This document shows positions 44,887 to 54,254 of a stretch of 64,000 nucleotides of DNA, piece by piece. The position numbers and the translations under genes are program-made. Position 1 is the first letter of the stretch; every line of letters begins with the position of its first letter. The notes beneath the pieces were generated by a model. The model had not been told where the DNA came from. It saw only the letters and a list, made by a program, of their open reading frames with translations, and did no database searches. The DNA comes from Micromonospora yangpuensis (GTDB lineage Bacteria; Actinomycetota; Actinomycetes; Mycobacteriales; Micromonosporaceae): the NCBI RefSeq assembly GCF_900091615.1, contig NZ_FMIA01000002.1, positions 4,464,001-4,528,000 on the forward strand. Reading direction: 5' to 3'.

Positions 44887-46677
44887 TCACCGGGTCTGCT
44901 CCAGCCAGGAGGCGTAGAGCAGCGCGTAGACCGAGCCGGGCTCGCGCAGCAGCTCGTCGTGCGGGCCACGCTGCACGATCCGACCCTTGTCCACCACGAT
45001 CACCTCGTCGGCGGCCTGGGCGGTGGAGAGCCGGTGCGCGATCGCCAGCGTGGTACGCCCCCGGGTCACCGCGTCCAGGGTCCGCTGCAGCCGTACCTCG
45101 GTGGCCGGGTCGACCGCGCTGGTCGCCTCGTCCAACACCAGCAGGTCCGGATCGGCGACGTAGGCCCGGGCCAGCGCGACGAGCTGCCGCTCCCCCACGC
45201 TGAGCGCCTCGCCGCGCTCACCGACCGGAGTGTCCAGCCCGGCCGGCAGCCCCTCCAGCCAGTCGGCCAACCCCAACTCGGTGAAGGCGGCGGTGAGCTG
45301 GTCGTCGCTGAGCTCCGGCCGGGCGAACCGGACGTTCTGCCCCACCGTGGCGTCGAAGAGGAACCCGTCCTGCGGGACCATCACCACCCGCGAGCGCAAC
45401 GAGGCGAACCGGACCCGCCGCAGCGGCACCCCGGAGAGCAGCACCTCGCCGCTGCTCGGATCCATCAACCGGGTGAGCAGCTTGGCGAAGGTGGTCTTGC
45501 CGCTGCCGGTCTCACCCACCACCGCCACCCGGCTCTTCGCCGCGATCTCCAGGTCGACGTCGTGCAGCACCGGCGCGCCGCCCGGGTAGGCGAAGCCCAC
45601 CCCGGCGAAGCGGATGTCCAACGGCCCCGCCGGCAGGTCCCGGCCCTGCTCGCCCGGGTCGGCCACGTCCGGGGCGACGTCGAGCACGTCCAGCACCCGC
45701 CGCCAGCCGGCGATCGCGTTCTGCGCCTCGTTGAGCACCTCGGTGGCGATCTGCACCGGCTGGATGAAGAGCGTCACCAGGAACAGGAACGCGGTGAGCT
45801 GACCGATGGACAGGGTGCCGTCCACCCCGAGGGTGACCCCCAGCACGACCACCCCGGCCAGCGCCAGACCGGCCGCCAGCTCCCCCACCGAACTACCCAG
45901 CACGCTGATCCGGATGGCCCGCTGCTGGGCCCGGCGCTGGTTCTCGATCGCCTCGTCGAGCCGCCGGGAGGTCCGCCCGGAGATGCCGTACGCCCGGATC
46001 ACCGGCGCGCCCACCACGCTCTCGCCGATCGTGCCGAGCAGCGTGCCCATCCGTTCCCGGACCACCCCGTACGCGGCGCCGAGGCGGCGCTGCAGCGACC
46101 GGATCACCAGCACCGCCGGCAGGAAGGCGGCGAACACCACCAGGGTCAACTGCCAGGAGTACGCCAGCATCACCGCCGTGGTGACCACCAGCTGCCCGAG
46201 GTTGACCAGCAGGATCACCCCGCCCCACTGGAGGAACTGGGTGATCTGGTCGACGTCGCTGGTCACCCGGGACACCAGCGAGCCCCGCCGCTCGGACTGC
46301 TGGTGCAGCATGGACAGGTCGTGCACGTGCCGGAAGGCCCGGGTCCGGACGTTTGCCAGCGCGGTCTCGCTGACCGTGAAGAGCCGCCGGGTCATCAGGT
46401 AGCCGCAGGCGGTGGTGACCACCAGGACGGCCGCGGTCAACGCCACGACGACGGCCACCACGTCGAGGTTCGGCCCGCCCGGGTCGGTCAGCCCCCGGTC
46501 GATGCCCTGCTGGACGGCGACCGGCACGGCCACCCGGCCGACCATGTAGACCAGGGCCAGGGCCAGGGTGCCGGCCAGCCCGGTCCGCAGCTCCGGGGAG
46601 AGTGCCAGCCCACGGCGGAACGTCCGCCAGGTGGAGTCGCCCACCGGCCGCCCTGCGGTCCTCGCCGTGGTGGTCAC
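44887..46677 (-). CDS. ABC exporter half-transporter (partner with the catalytic Walker B)
   Basis: A 596-residue fused permease-ATPase with six membrane segments (about 30-310) and a nucleotide-binding domain. Walker A is GETGSGKTT, Walker B is LLVLDEATSAVD with the catalytic Glu, and the H-loop His is in AIAHRLST. The signature is LSVGERQL rather than LSGGQ. Its partner upstream has the complementary defects, so the pair should form a heterodimer with one good and one degenerate ATP site. The start GTG 46677 overlaps the partner's stop (GTGA). Substrate unknown; the class exports drugs, lipids or peptides. Confidence 0.92.
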   Translation of the reverse strand: MTTTARTAGRPVGDSTWRTFRRGLALSPELRTGLAGTLALALVYMVGRVAVPVAVQQGIDRGLTDPGGPNLDVVAVVVALTAAVLVVTTACGYLMTRRLFTVSETALANVRTRAFRHVHDLSMLHQQSERRGSLVSRVTSDVDQITQFLQWGGVILLVNLGQLVVTTAVMLAYSWQLTLVVFAAFLPAVLVIRSLQRRLGAAYGVVRERMGTLLGTIGESVVGAPVIRAYGISGRTSRRLDEAIENQRRAQQRAIRISVLGSSVGELAAGLALAGVVVLGVTLGVDGTLSIGQLTAFLFLVTLFIQPVQIATEVLNEAQNAIAGWRRVLDVLDVAPDVADPGEQGRDLPAGPLDIRFAGVGFAYPGGAPVLHDVDLEIAAKSRVAVVGETGSGKTTFAKLLTRLMDPSSGEVLLSGVPLRRVRFASLRSRVVMVPQDGFLFDATVGQNVRFARPELSDDQLTAAFTELGLADWLEGLPAGLDTPVGERGEALSVGERQLVALARAYVADPDLLVLDEATSAVDPATEVRLQRTLDAVTRGRTTLAIAHRLSTAQAADEVIVVDKGRIVQRGPHDELLREPGSVYALLYASWLEQTR

Positions 46678-48569
46678 CGGTCCGCCTCCACTTCCAGGCC
46701 CGAATCGACCGGGATCACCGGGTCGTACCCGGTCGGTGGTGGGTCCACACCACCTGCCTGTTCGCCCTCGGCGTCGGCCTGCTCGTAGGCGGTGACCAGG
46801 TCGGCGTACCCGCCGACGGTGGCCAGCAGCTCGGCGTGGGTGCCCCGGGCGACCACCCGGCCCTGCTCCAGGTAGATCACCTCGTCGGCGAGCGCGATGG
46901 TGGCCCGCCGGTAGGCCACCACCAGGATCGAGGTGGCCGGGCCGGCCGGCCCGGCGGAGCGCAGCCCGGCCAGGATGGTCGCCTCGACCCGGGGGTCCAC
47001 CGCGCTGGTGGCGTCGTCGAGCACCAGCAGCCGGGGCCGGCCGGCCAGCGCCCGGGCCAGGGTCAGCCGCTGCCGCTGCCCGCCGGAGAGCGAGGTACCC
47101 CGCTCACCGACCATGGTGTCCAGGCCGTCGGGCAGGGCGGCGACGAACCCGTCCGCCTCGGCCAGCCGCAGCGCCGCCCAGACCTGCTCGTCGTCGACGC
47201 CGGGCCGGTCCAGGCTGATGTTGGCCCGGACCGTGTCGTCGAAGACGAACGGCACCTGGGCCACCAGCGCGGCCGTCTGGGCCAGCGAGGCGGCGGTGAG
47301 GCTCCGCACGTCCACCCCGTCCAGGGTCACCGTGCCGCGCGGCGGGTCGACCAGCCGGACGGCCAGCGAGGCGATGGTGGACTTACCGGCCCCGGTCGGC
47401 CCGACCAGGGCCACGGTCCGGCCGGCCGGCACGGTGAAACCCACCTCGCCGAGCACCTGGGCACCGGGCCGGTGCGCCTCGACCGGCTCGTAGGAGAAGT
47501 GCACGTCGGCGAAGGTGAGACTGGCCGGGCGCGACTGCGCCGCGTCGAGCGTCACGTCGCCGTACGGCATCTCGCCGGAGGCGTCGAGCACCCGGCGGAC
47601 CCGGTCCCAGCCGGCGACGCTGCGTGGCAGTTCGGCCAGGACCCACCCGATGGCCCGCACCGGAAAGGCCAGCACGGTGAAAAGGAAGGCCACGCTTACC
47701 AGCTCGGCGACGCTGATCGCCTCCTGCCGGAGCCGGATCGTGCCGACCACCAGCACGGCCAGGGTGCCGAGACTGGGCAGGGTCTCCAGCAGCGGGTCGA
47801 AGAGCCCGCGCAGCCGACCGACGGAGATCAGCGCGTTGCGCAGCTCACCGGCGCGTTCGGCGAACCGGGCGGTCTCCTGCGCCTCCCGGCCCATCGTCTT
47901 GACCACCAGGGCGCCGTCGAAACTCTCGTGGGCGATGCCGCTGACCTCGGCGCGCAGCCGTTGGGCGCGTTGCTGCCGGGGCGCCATCCGCCGGGAGTAG
48001 ACCACGTTGAGCGCGAACAGGGCGGGAAACACGGCCAGGCCGACCAGGGCCAGCGCCCAGTCGGTGAGGAACAGCGATCCGATCGCACCGACCAGCATCA
48101 CCAACGTGCCGACGGCGAACGGCAGCGGCGCGATCGGGTACCAGGCGGCCTCGACGTCGGAGTTGGCGTTGGACAGCAACGTGCCGGTGGCGTTGCGGTG
48201 GTGCCAGGCCAGTGGCAGGTCCAGGTAGCGGCGGGTCACCCGGCGGCGGTAGGCGGCCTGGAGCCGGAACTGCATGAACCCGGCACCGAGCCGCCGGCCG
48301 AAGATCCCCACCACCCGCAGCACACTGATGCCGAACAGGGCCGCCGCCGCGAGGGCCAACACGCCCAGCCCCACCGATCCGGCCGAGATCGCCGGCACCA
48401 CCACGTCACCGACCACCGCGCCGACCACGAAGGCGCTGGCGATCACCATCACGCCGAACAGCACGCTACCGGCGACCGCCACCGCGAAGATCCGCGGTTG
48501 TTCCCGGATCGCCAGACCGAGGACGGAGAGTCCCCGCAAGAGCACGTCCCGACTCGTCCTGCTCGCCAC
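46674..48569 (-). CDS. ABC exporter half-transporter (partner with degenerate site)
   Basis: A 631-residue fused permease-ATPase. Walker A (GPTGAGKST) and the signature LSGGQRQR are intact. The Walker B catalytic Glu is replaced by Asp (LLVLDDATSAVD), and the H-loop His is replaced by Tyr (LVVAYRRAT), so its own catalytic face is degenerate. Together with the next gene it forms a textbook asymmetric heterodimer. A hydrophilic tail of about 40 residues follows the nucleotide-binding domain. The start is GTG at 48569; it is coupled to the partner through a GTGA overlap. Confidence 0.92.
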   Translation of the reverse strand: MASRTSRDVLLRGLSVLGLAIREQPRIFAVAVAGSVLFGVMVIASAFVVGAVVGDVVVPAISAGSVGLGVLALAAAALFGISVLRVVGIFGRRLGAGFMQFRLQAAYRRRVTRRYLDLPLAWHHRNATGTLLSNANSDVEAAWYPIAPLPFAVGTLVMLVGAIGSLFLTDWALALVGLAVFPALFALNVVYSRRMAPRQQRAQRLRAEVSGIAHESFDGALVVKTMGREAQETARFAERAGELRNALISVGRLRGLFDPLLETLPSLGTLAVLVVGTIRLRQEAISVAELVSVAFLFTVLAFPVRAIGWVLAELPRSVAGWDRVRRVLDASGEMPYGDVTLDAAQSRPASLTFADVHFSYEPVEAHRPGAQVLGEVGFTVPAGRTVALVGPTGAGKSTIASLAVRLVDPPRGTVTLDGVDVRSLTAASLAQTAALVAQVPFVFDDTVRANISLDRPGVDDEQVWAALRLAEADGFVAALPDGLDTMVGERGTSLSGGQRQRLTLARALAGRPRLLVLDDATSAVDPRVEATILAGLRSAGPAGPATSILVVAYRRATIALADEVIYLEQGRVVARGTHAELLATVGGYADLVTAYEQADAEGEQAGGVDPPPTGYDPVIPVDSGLEVEADR

Positions 48570-48727
48570 GCTTCCCCCGCCGTAAGTTGCCCGTCTGCCT
48601 ACTCATCCTTACCGTTCGCCGCCACCTCCGCCGACCCGCCAGGATATGTCCACCATCACGCCCGAACCGGTAGGCCGAGCGGCCCACTCGCCGCGCCGGG
48701 GGGCGCCGGCGGGCCTACGATCAGGCC

Positions 48728-49357
48728 ATGCCTCGGTACGCCCGATCGGAGCGCTTGGCGCTCGCCGACCTCTTTCTCGCCGTGGGCCCGGACGCGCCCA
48801 CCCTCAACGAGGGGTGGACGACCCGGGACCTGGCCGCCCACCTGATCGTGCGGGAGCGCCGCCCGGACGCCGGCGCCGGCATCGTGCTGCCGCCGTTGGC
48901 CGGGTACGCCGAGCGGGTCCGCCGCCGGATCGCCGCGCGGGACTGGGCCGCCCTGGTCGGGCAGGTCCGTCGGCCACCGCTGTGGAGCCCGCTGAGCAAC
49001 CCACTGGTCGACGAGGCGGCCAACCTGATGGAGTTCTTCATCCACCACGAGGACGTCCGCCGGGCGGTGCCGGACTGGCAGCCGCGGGAGTTGCCGGCCG
49101 GGTTGACGGCGGGGCTGTGGCGGCGGGTCGGGCCGGTGGCCCGGTTGGCGCTGCGCCGGTTCCCGGCCCGGGTGCTCATCGAGGCACCGGGGCACGGTGA
49201 GGTCGGCAGCGGTCGCGGTGGCGAGCAGCTCCGGGTGGTGGGCGACCCGGGAGAGCTGCTGCTCTTCCTCTCCGGTCGGCAGCCGGCGGCCCGGGTCCAC
49301 CTGGACGGCCCGCCGGCGGTCGCCGAACGGCTGCGCACCGCCGCGCTCGGCTTCTGA
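48728..49357 (+). CDS. TIGR03085-type metal-binding (maleylpyruvate isomerase-like) protein
   Basis: A 209-residue DinB/mycothiol-dependent maleylpyruvate isomerase-like protein. The metal-site histidines are in TTRDLAAHLIVRERRPDAG and NLMEFFIHHEDVRRAVPDW; the start ARSERLALADLFLAVGPDAP and the C-terminal GDPGELLLFLSGR are typical of TIGR03085. This family is confined largely to actinobacteria and is thought to use mycothiol, but its reaction is not known. The ATG at 48728 is the only sensible start. It is divergent from the ABC genes. Confidence 0.85.
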   Translation: MPRYARSERLALADLFLAVGPDAPTLNEGWTTRDLAAHLIVRERRPDAGAGIVLPPLAGYAERVRRRIAARDWAALVGQVRRPPLWSPLSNPLVDEAANLMEFFIHHEDVRRAVPDWQPRELPAGLTAGLWRRVGPVARLALRRFPARVLIEAPGHGEVGSGRGGEQLRVVGDPGELLLFLSGRQPAARVHLDGPPAVAERLRTAALGF

Positions 49358-49430
49358 GCAGCCGGTCGGGCCCCGGCGGGGGTGGTCGATGGCGGGTGCA
49401 GGCAATACGCTTCGGTAACCGCACCCCGAC

Positions 49431-49444
49431 GTGACCTCGGTCAC
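49431..49444. promoter_or_regulatory. Palindrome upstream of the acyl-CoA ligase gene
   Basis: GTGACCTCGGTCAC is a perfect inverted repeat (6 bp either side of TC), 29 nt before the chosen ATG at 49473. It could bind a TetR- or GntR-type regulator of fatty acid genes. Its first three bases are an in-frame GTG that could also be read as a start. Confidence 0.4.
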
Positions 49445-49472
49445 GCCTCCACCCCCAAAGGCGGCTACCACG

Positions 49473-51299
49473 ATGGCTCTCGACGTACCGTACCGCTCCA
49501 TCCCCGACATGTTCCTCAAGCGGGTCGCCGCCTCCGGCGACCGCCACGCCTTCGGCCACCCCTCCGCCGACGACTCGGGCCCGGTCTGGCTGACCTGGGA
49601 ACAGGTCGGCCGGCGCGCCAAGGCGGTCGCCGCCGGCCTGCAGGGCCTCGGCCTCGGCCCGGAGGAGCCGGTGGCCATCCTGGCCAACACCCGGCTCGAA
49701 TGGGTGCTCGCCGACCTCGGCATCATGTGCGCCGGCGGCGCGACCACCACCGTCTACCCGACCACCGAGCCGGACGACACGGTCTACATCCTCGCCGACT
49801 CCGCGTCCCGGGTGCTGTTCGCCGAGAACCCGGCCCAGGCCGCCAAGATCACCGGCGCGAGCCTGCCGGCGCTTACCCACGTGGTGCTCATCGACGGTGC
49901 CGCCGACCCCGCCGCGGCCGTCCCCCAGCTCACCCTCGCCGAACTGGAGGAGCAGGGCAGCCGGGCGCTGGCCGCCGATCCCGACCTGATCGAACGGACG
50001 GTGGCCGGCATCGGGCCGGACCACCTGGCCACCCTGATCTACACCTCGGGCACCACCGGCCGCCCCAAGGGCGTCGAGCTGCTGCACGGCGGCTGGTGCT
50101 GGGAGGGCGTGGTCCAGGCCGACACCGGCCTGCTACGCGGCGACGACCTGCACTACCTGTGGTTGCCGCTGTCGCACTCCTTCGGCAAGACGCTGCTCTG
50201 CGGCGGGATCCACGTCGGCCTGCCCACCTACGTCGACGGCCGGGTGGACAAGCTGGTCGAACTGCTGGGCGTGGTGCGCCCGACGCTGATGTGCGGGGCT
50301 CCCCGGGTCTTCGAGAAGGTCTACAACAAGGCGGTCACCACCGCCCAGAGCGCCGGCGGGGCGAAGGCGAAGATCTTCGCCTGGGGGGTGCGGATCGGCC
50401 GGGAGAAGGTCGCGCTGGAACAGGCCGGCCGGCCGGTGCCGGGTGGCCTGAAACTGAAGTACACGCTGGCCGAGAAGCTGGTCTTCAGCAAGCTCCAGGC
50501 CCGCCTCGGCGGTCGGATCCGGGTGCTGGTCTCCGGCTCGGCCCCGCTGAGTCAGGAGATCTCCAGCTTCTTCGCCGCCGCGAACCTGCCCATCTCCGAG
50601 GGGTACGGGCTCACCGAGACCAGCGCCGGCAACTTCGTCAACCGGCCGGGCAAACTGCGCATCGGCACCGTCGGGCCGGCCATGGGCGACCTGGAGTGCC
50701 GGATCGACACCGACGGCGAGATCCTGCTACGCGGCCGACCGGTGATGCGCGGGTACCACAACCTCCCGGAGGAGACCGCCGCCGCGTTCACCGACGACGG
50801 CTTCTTCCGTACCGGCGACATCGGCAGCCTGGACGACGACGGCTACCTGCGGATCACCGACCGGAAGAAGGACCTGGTCAAGACCTCCGGCGGCAAGTAC
50901 GTCGCGCCCTCGCACATCGAGGGGATGTTCAAGGCGATCTGCCCGTACACCTCGCAGGCGATCGTCGTCGGTCAGGCCCGCAACTACTGCACCATGCTGG
51001 TCACCCTGGACCCGGACGCGATCGCCGGCTGGGCCGCCGGCGGCCCGCTGGAGGGCCGTCCGTACGCCGAGGTCGTCACCTCGCCGCAGGCGCGGGCCAT
51101 GGTCGAGGAACACGTCGCGCAGCTCAACACCAAGCTGAACCGGTGGGAGACGATCAAGAAGGTCACCATCCTGTCCCGCGACCTGACCATCGAGGACGGC
51201 GAGATGACCCCGTCCATGAAGATCAAGCGGCGCGGGGTGGAGACCAACTTCGCCGCCGAGATCGACAAGATGTACGAGGGCAGCCTCGCCGAGCTGTGA
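49473..51299 (+). CDS. Long-chain fatty acid-CoA ligase (AMP-forming)
   Basis: A 608-residue adenylate-forming ligase resembling FadD15-type enzymes. The P-loop motif is LIYTSGTTGRPKGVELLHGG, followed by YLWLPLSHSFGKTLL, SEGYGLTETSAGNFVN, GFFRTGDIGSLDDDGYLRIT and DRKKDLVKTSGGKYVAPSHI. The C-terminal catalytic Lys is in MTPSMKIKRR. It activates fatty acids to acyl-CoA through acyl-AMP. ATG 49473 has an AAAGGCGG stretch upstream; GTG 49431 is also in frame but overlaps a palindrome. It ends before a 16-bp stem terminator. Confidence 0.93.
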   Translation: MALDVPYRSIPDMFLKRVAASGDRHAFGHPSADDSGPVWLTWEQVGRRAKAVAAGLQGLGLGPEEPVAILANTRLEWVLADLGIMCAGGATTTVYPTTEPDDTVYILADSASRVLFAENPAQAAKITGASLPALTHVVLIDGAADPAAAVPQLTLAELEEQGSRALAADPDLIERTVAGIGPDHLATLIYTSGTTGRPKGVELLHGGWCWEGVVQADTGLLRGDDLHYLWLPLSHSFGKTLLCGGIHVGLPTYVDGRVDKLVELLGVVRPTLMCGAPRVFEKVYNKAVTTAQSAGGAKAKIFAWGVRIGREKVALEQAGRPVPGGLKLKYTLAEKLVFSKLQARLGGRIRVLVSGSAPLSQEISSFFAAANLPISEGYGLTETSAGNFVNRPGKLRIGTVGPAMGDLECRIDTDGEILLRGRPVMRGYHNLPEETAAAFTDDGFFRTGDIGSLDDDGYLRITDRKKDLVKTSGGKYVAPSHIEGMFKAICPYTSQAIVVGQARNYCTMLVTLDPDAIAGWAAGGPLEGRPYAEVVTSPQARAMVEEHVAQLNTKLNRWETIKKVTILSRDLTIEDGEMTPSMKIKRRGVETNFAAEIDKMYEGSLAEL

Positions 51300-51313
51300 G
51301 CACCGCGTACCCG

Positions 51314-51352
51314 CGCCGGCCGGGTCCCGACCACGACGGGACCCGGCCGGCG
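51314..51352. terminator. Strong bidirectional terminator hairpin
   Basis: CGCCGGCCGGGTCCCG (51314-51329) and CGGGACCCGGCCGGCG (51337-51352) form a perfect 16-bp stem with a 7-nt loop between the convergent ligase and ltrA-like genes. Confidence 0.88.
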
Positions 51353-51372
51353 GTGTGTCTCCCGGCGGCCGG

Positions 51373-52737
51373 TCACAGGTGTTCCCGGCGCCACCTGCTC
51401 GCCTCGTGCTCGGCCGCCACCTCCTGCGCCAGCGCCAACCGGCGGACCTCGCGCCGACGCCGCCCCTCGCCCCGGGTGCCCAGTACCACCAGCCCGACGC
51501 AGACCAGCGCCAACAGCACCAGCGCGGCCAGCGCCGGGATCCGGGCGGCCACCGGCGAGAGCAGCGCCAGCACGGCCACCGCGACCAGGGAACGCCAGCG
51601 CAGGATCCGCACCGCCCGCAGGCCACAGCCGACCAGGCCGAGCAGGTAGAGGCCGACCCCGCCGTAGAGGACCAGGATCCAGAACCCGCCCAACGGTTCG
51701 CCCCACGGCGGGCTGGTCGGGTCCGCCGTCTCGACGAGCAGGTCCTTGATGCCCAGGGCGAAGAGAATGATGCCGGTGACCAGCGGCAGGTGCCCGAAGG
51801 TGTACGCGTCGCGGGCCAGCCGCCCCCGCCGGGCCGGGTCGCGGGCGCGGTGCAGGGCCTGCTCCATGGCGAAGGCCAGGGTGTCGAAGTACGCCCACCA
51901 GAGGGCGGCGGCCACCGCGATGCCGGTCACCGCGGCGATCACCACCGGCCAGGTCAACGGAAGCTGGTCGACGACGAACCGCTGGCCGAGCCCCAACGCG
52001 ATGATCGACTCGCCGAGGGCGACCAACACGATCTGGGCGTGCCGCTCCGCCCAGTGCCCGGCCGACACCACCACCCAGTACGCCCGGCCGAGCGCCACGC
52101 CCGCCCCGTACTCCAGGGCGAGCGCGCCGGTCCAGAGGCCCAGTTGCAGCGCCGTGGCCGCCCCGCCGGAGTCGATCCTGGGCGGCAGCAGCGCGGCGGT
52201 GACCAGCAGCAGCGCCGCGACCACCGGCAGCACGGCCAACAGCGCCCAGCGGCGCAGCCGCTCCGGGTCACCGCGCGCCACCCAGCCGAAGATCGCCAAC
52301 TGCGCGGCCCTGACCAGCAGGTAGCAGGTGGCGAAGACCAACGGACCGTTCAACCCGCCCGGTACGTCCTCGAACGCGCCGGGCATGCTCAGCGCGAGCA
52401 GGAAGGTGGCGGCGACGGTGACGAACCCGACCAGCGGCAGGATGCCCTGGTCGGCCCGGACGGCGTTGCCGAGCCCGGCGAACCCGGTCCAGCACCACCA
52501 GAGCAGCCCCACCACCAGCAGGCACCGGTACAGGTTCGCCGCGCCCGGGTGGTACCCGGTCAGCGTGGTGACATTGAGGAAGGCGAAGACGAAGACCAGG
52601 TCGTAGAAGAGTTCCAGCCGGGTCACCCGGGAACCCGGCGCACCCCAGCTGACCGGTGCAGACCGGGTGCCCTCGCCCACCCGGGCAGTCTCCCAGCCCA
52701 CCGGTGCGCCCCGGAGGCGATCGGGGCGAAACGGCAC
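51373..52737 (-). CDS. Low temperature requirement protein A (LtrA) family
   Basis: A 454-residue membrane protein with about eleven hydrophobic segments. The family signature is clear: RVTRLELFYDLVFVFAFLNVT near the start, HWAERHAQIVLVALGESIIALG in the middle, and AYTFGHLPLVTGIILFALG later. LtrA was named from Listeria cold growth; the molecular function is unknown. The start GTG 52737 almost abuts the MocR stop (52741-52743), so the two may be co-transcribed. An alternative GTG at 52680 has GGGAG upstream. The C-terminus is a charged Arg-rich tail. Confidence 0.9.
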   Translation of the reverse strand: MPFRPDRLRGAPVGWETARVGEGTRSAPVSWGAPGSRVTRLELFYDLVFVFAFLNVTTLTGYHPGAANLYRCLLVVGLLWWCWTGFAGLGNAVRADQGILPLVGFVTVAATFLLALSMPGAFEDVPGGLNGPLVFATCYLLVRAAQLAIFGWVARGDPERLRRWALLAVLPVVAALLLVTAALLPPRIDSGGAATALQLGLWTGALALEYGAGVALGRAYWVVVSAGHWAERHAQIVLVALGESIIALGLGQRFVVDQLPLTWPVVIAAVTGIAVAAALWWAYFDTLAFAMEQALHRARDPARRGRLARDAYTFGHLPLVTGIILFALGIKDLLVETADPTSPPWGEPLGGFWILVLYGGVGLYLLGLVGCGLRAVRILRWRSLVAVAVLALLSPVAARIPALAALVLLALVCVGLVVLGTRGEGRRRREVRRLALAQEVAAEHEASRWRREHL

Positions 52738-52740
52738 CGG

Positions 52741-54195
52741 TCAGGCGATGACCACCGGTTCCCGCCAGCCGGGCCGGCCGACGCGGTCGAGGTCGTACCG
52801 GACCGTCGCGATCCGCCCGACGGCCTCGACCAGGTCGGCTGCGGGCAGCGTGAACGGCAGCCGCAGGAACCGCTCCAGGGTGCCGTCCAGCCCGAACCGG
52901 GGGCCAGGGGCCAGGCGTACCCCGACGTCCTCGGCGGCGCGGGCCAGCGCGCTGGAGATCGGCCCGTCCAGCTCCGCCCAGAGGGTCACCCCACCGCGCG
53001 GCACGGTAACCCGCCACTCCGGCAGCCGGGCCGCCACCGCGTCGAGCAGGACGTCGCGCTGGGCGGTGAGCTGACGCTGGCGGGCCGCCACGATGGTCGC
53101 GGCGTCGGCGAGCAGGTGGACCGCGACGAGCTGGTCCAGCACCGGACTGGCCATGTCCCCCCCGACCCGGGCCGCCGCCAGCCGCTGCACCTGCGGGGCG
53201 GACGCCCGGACCCAGCCGATCCGCAGCCCTCCCCAGTACGGCTTGCTCATCCCGCCGATGGAGATCACCCTGGAGTGCCGGTCGAAGGCGGCGGTGGGCG
53301 GCGGCAGCCGGGTGCCGTCCAGCGGCAGATCCACGAAGGACTCGTCGACCACCAGGTCGGTGCCGATGGTGTGCGCCGTGGCGACCAGTCGTTCCCGCAG
53401 GTCGGCCGGCATCAGATGACCGGTCGGGTTGTGGAACTCGGGGATCAGGTAGGCAAGCTTGGGGCGGCTCTGCCGCAGGCTGCCCAGCAGCAGGTCGCCG
53501 TCCCAGCCGGCGTCGGTGGCCAGGCCGTGGGTGGTGATCCGGGCCCGCCGCGCCGCCAGCGCGGCCAACCCGTTGGGGTACGTCGGTGACTCGACTAGCA
53601 CCGGCCCGCCGGGTGTCAACATCAGCCGCAACACCAGGTCCAGCGCGTGCTGGGTGCCGCTGGTGACCATGATCTGCTCGGCCCGGGTGGGCAGCCCGCG
53701 CGCGGTGTACCCCTGGGCGACCGCCTCCCGCAGCTCGATGATCCCGGTCGGGTGGTAGCCGGCGTCACCCAGGTAGCGGGGCAGGTCCTCGGCGGCGGCC
53801 CGGGCGGCCGGCACCAGCTGCGGCGGCGCGGCGAGCGCGGCGACCCCGAGGTCGATCATGTCCCGGTCGTCCAGCGGGGTCCAGAGTCCGGAGCTGGCCA
53901 CCCGGTGGGTGCCGGGCAGCATGGTCCAGCTGCCGGCGCCCCGCCGGCTGGCCAGGTGGCCGGTCTCCCGCAGTTGCCGGTACGCCGCGCTGACCGTGGT
54001 ACGGCTGATCCGCAGCGCCTCCGCGAGGTCCCGTTCGGCAGGCAGGCGTACCCCCAGGGGTAGCCGACCGTCGGCGAGCAGACCCCGGACGGCGGCGGCG
54101 AGCGCGGCGTAGTCCGGGCTGCGCCGACGGCCGGGCAGGGCGTGCCACTGCCCGAGCAGGCGGGCCAACTGGCCTCCCCTGACCTGGGTCGTCAC
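52741..54195 (-). CDS. MocR/GntR-type regulator with aminotransferase domain
   Basis: A 484-residue fusion. Residues about 25-95 are a GntR winged helix (LADGRLPLGVRLPAERDLAE, then SRTTVSAAYRQLRETGHLAS). A class I aminotransferase fold follows, with MVTSGTQHALDLVLRLML, PEFHNPTGHLMP, and the PLP lysine in ISIGGMSKPYWGGLRIGWV. MocR proteins use PLP to sense ligands. GTG 54195 has a G-rich ribosome-binding site. It is divergent from a YczE-type membrane protein, the usual MocR/YczE pairing, so it probably controls that gene and itself. Confidence 0.92.
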   Translation of the reverse strand: MTTQVRGGQLARLLGQWHALPGRRRSPDYAALAAAVRGLLADGRLPLGVRLPAERDLAEALRISRTTVSAAYRQLRETGHLASRRGAGSWTMLPGTHRVASSGLWTPLDDRDMIDLGVAALAAPPQLVPAARAAAEDLPRYLGDAGYHPTGIIELREAVAQGYTARGLPTRAEQIMVTSGTQHALDLVLRLMLTPGGPVLVESPTYPNGLAALAARRARITTHGLATDAGWDGDLLLGSLRQSRPKLAYLIPEFHNPTGHLMPADLRERLVATAHTIGTDLVVDESFVDLPLDGTRLPPPTAAFDRHSRVISIGGMSKPYWGGLRIGWVRASAPQVQRLAAARVGGDMASPVLDQLVAVHLLADAATIVAARQRQLTAQRDVLLDAVAARLPEWRVTVPRGGVTLWAELDGPISSALARAAEDVGVRLAPGPRFGLDGTLERFLRLPFTLPAADLVEAVGRIATVRYDLDRVGRPGWREPVVIA

Positions 54196-54211
54196 CGGCC
54201 ACCCCCCGGAT

Positions 54212-54247
54212 ATTGGCTCTTTCTCCCGCACAATTGGCTTCTAGAGT
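54212..54247. promoter_or_regulatory. Direct repeats and -10 in the MocR/YczE divergent promoter
   Basis: ATTGGCT occurs at 54212-54218 and again at 54233-54239, a 21-bp (two helical turns) spacing typical of MocR-type operators. A TAGAGT hexamer at 54242-54247 lies seven nt before the YczE ATG, fitting a leaderless start. The assignment to the MocR protein is by adjacency. Confidence 0.55.
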
Positions 54248-54254
54248 GGCACGC

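Noticed and set aside
46602..48845. Plus-strand frame of 747 codons over the ABC transporter gene
   Set aside because: Antisense shadow rich in Gln, Gly, His and Arg; the minus strand encodes a complete ABC exporter.
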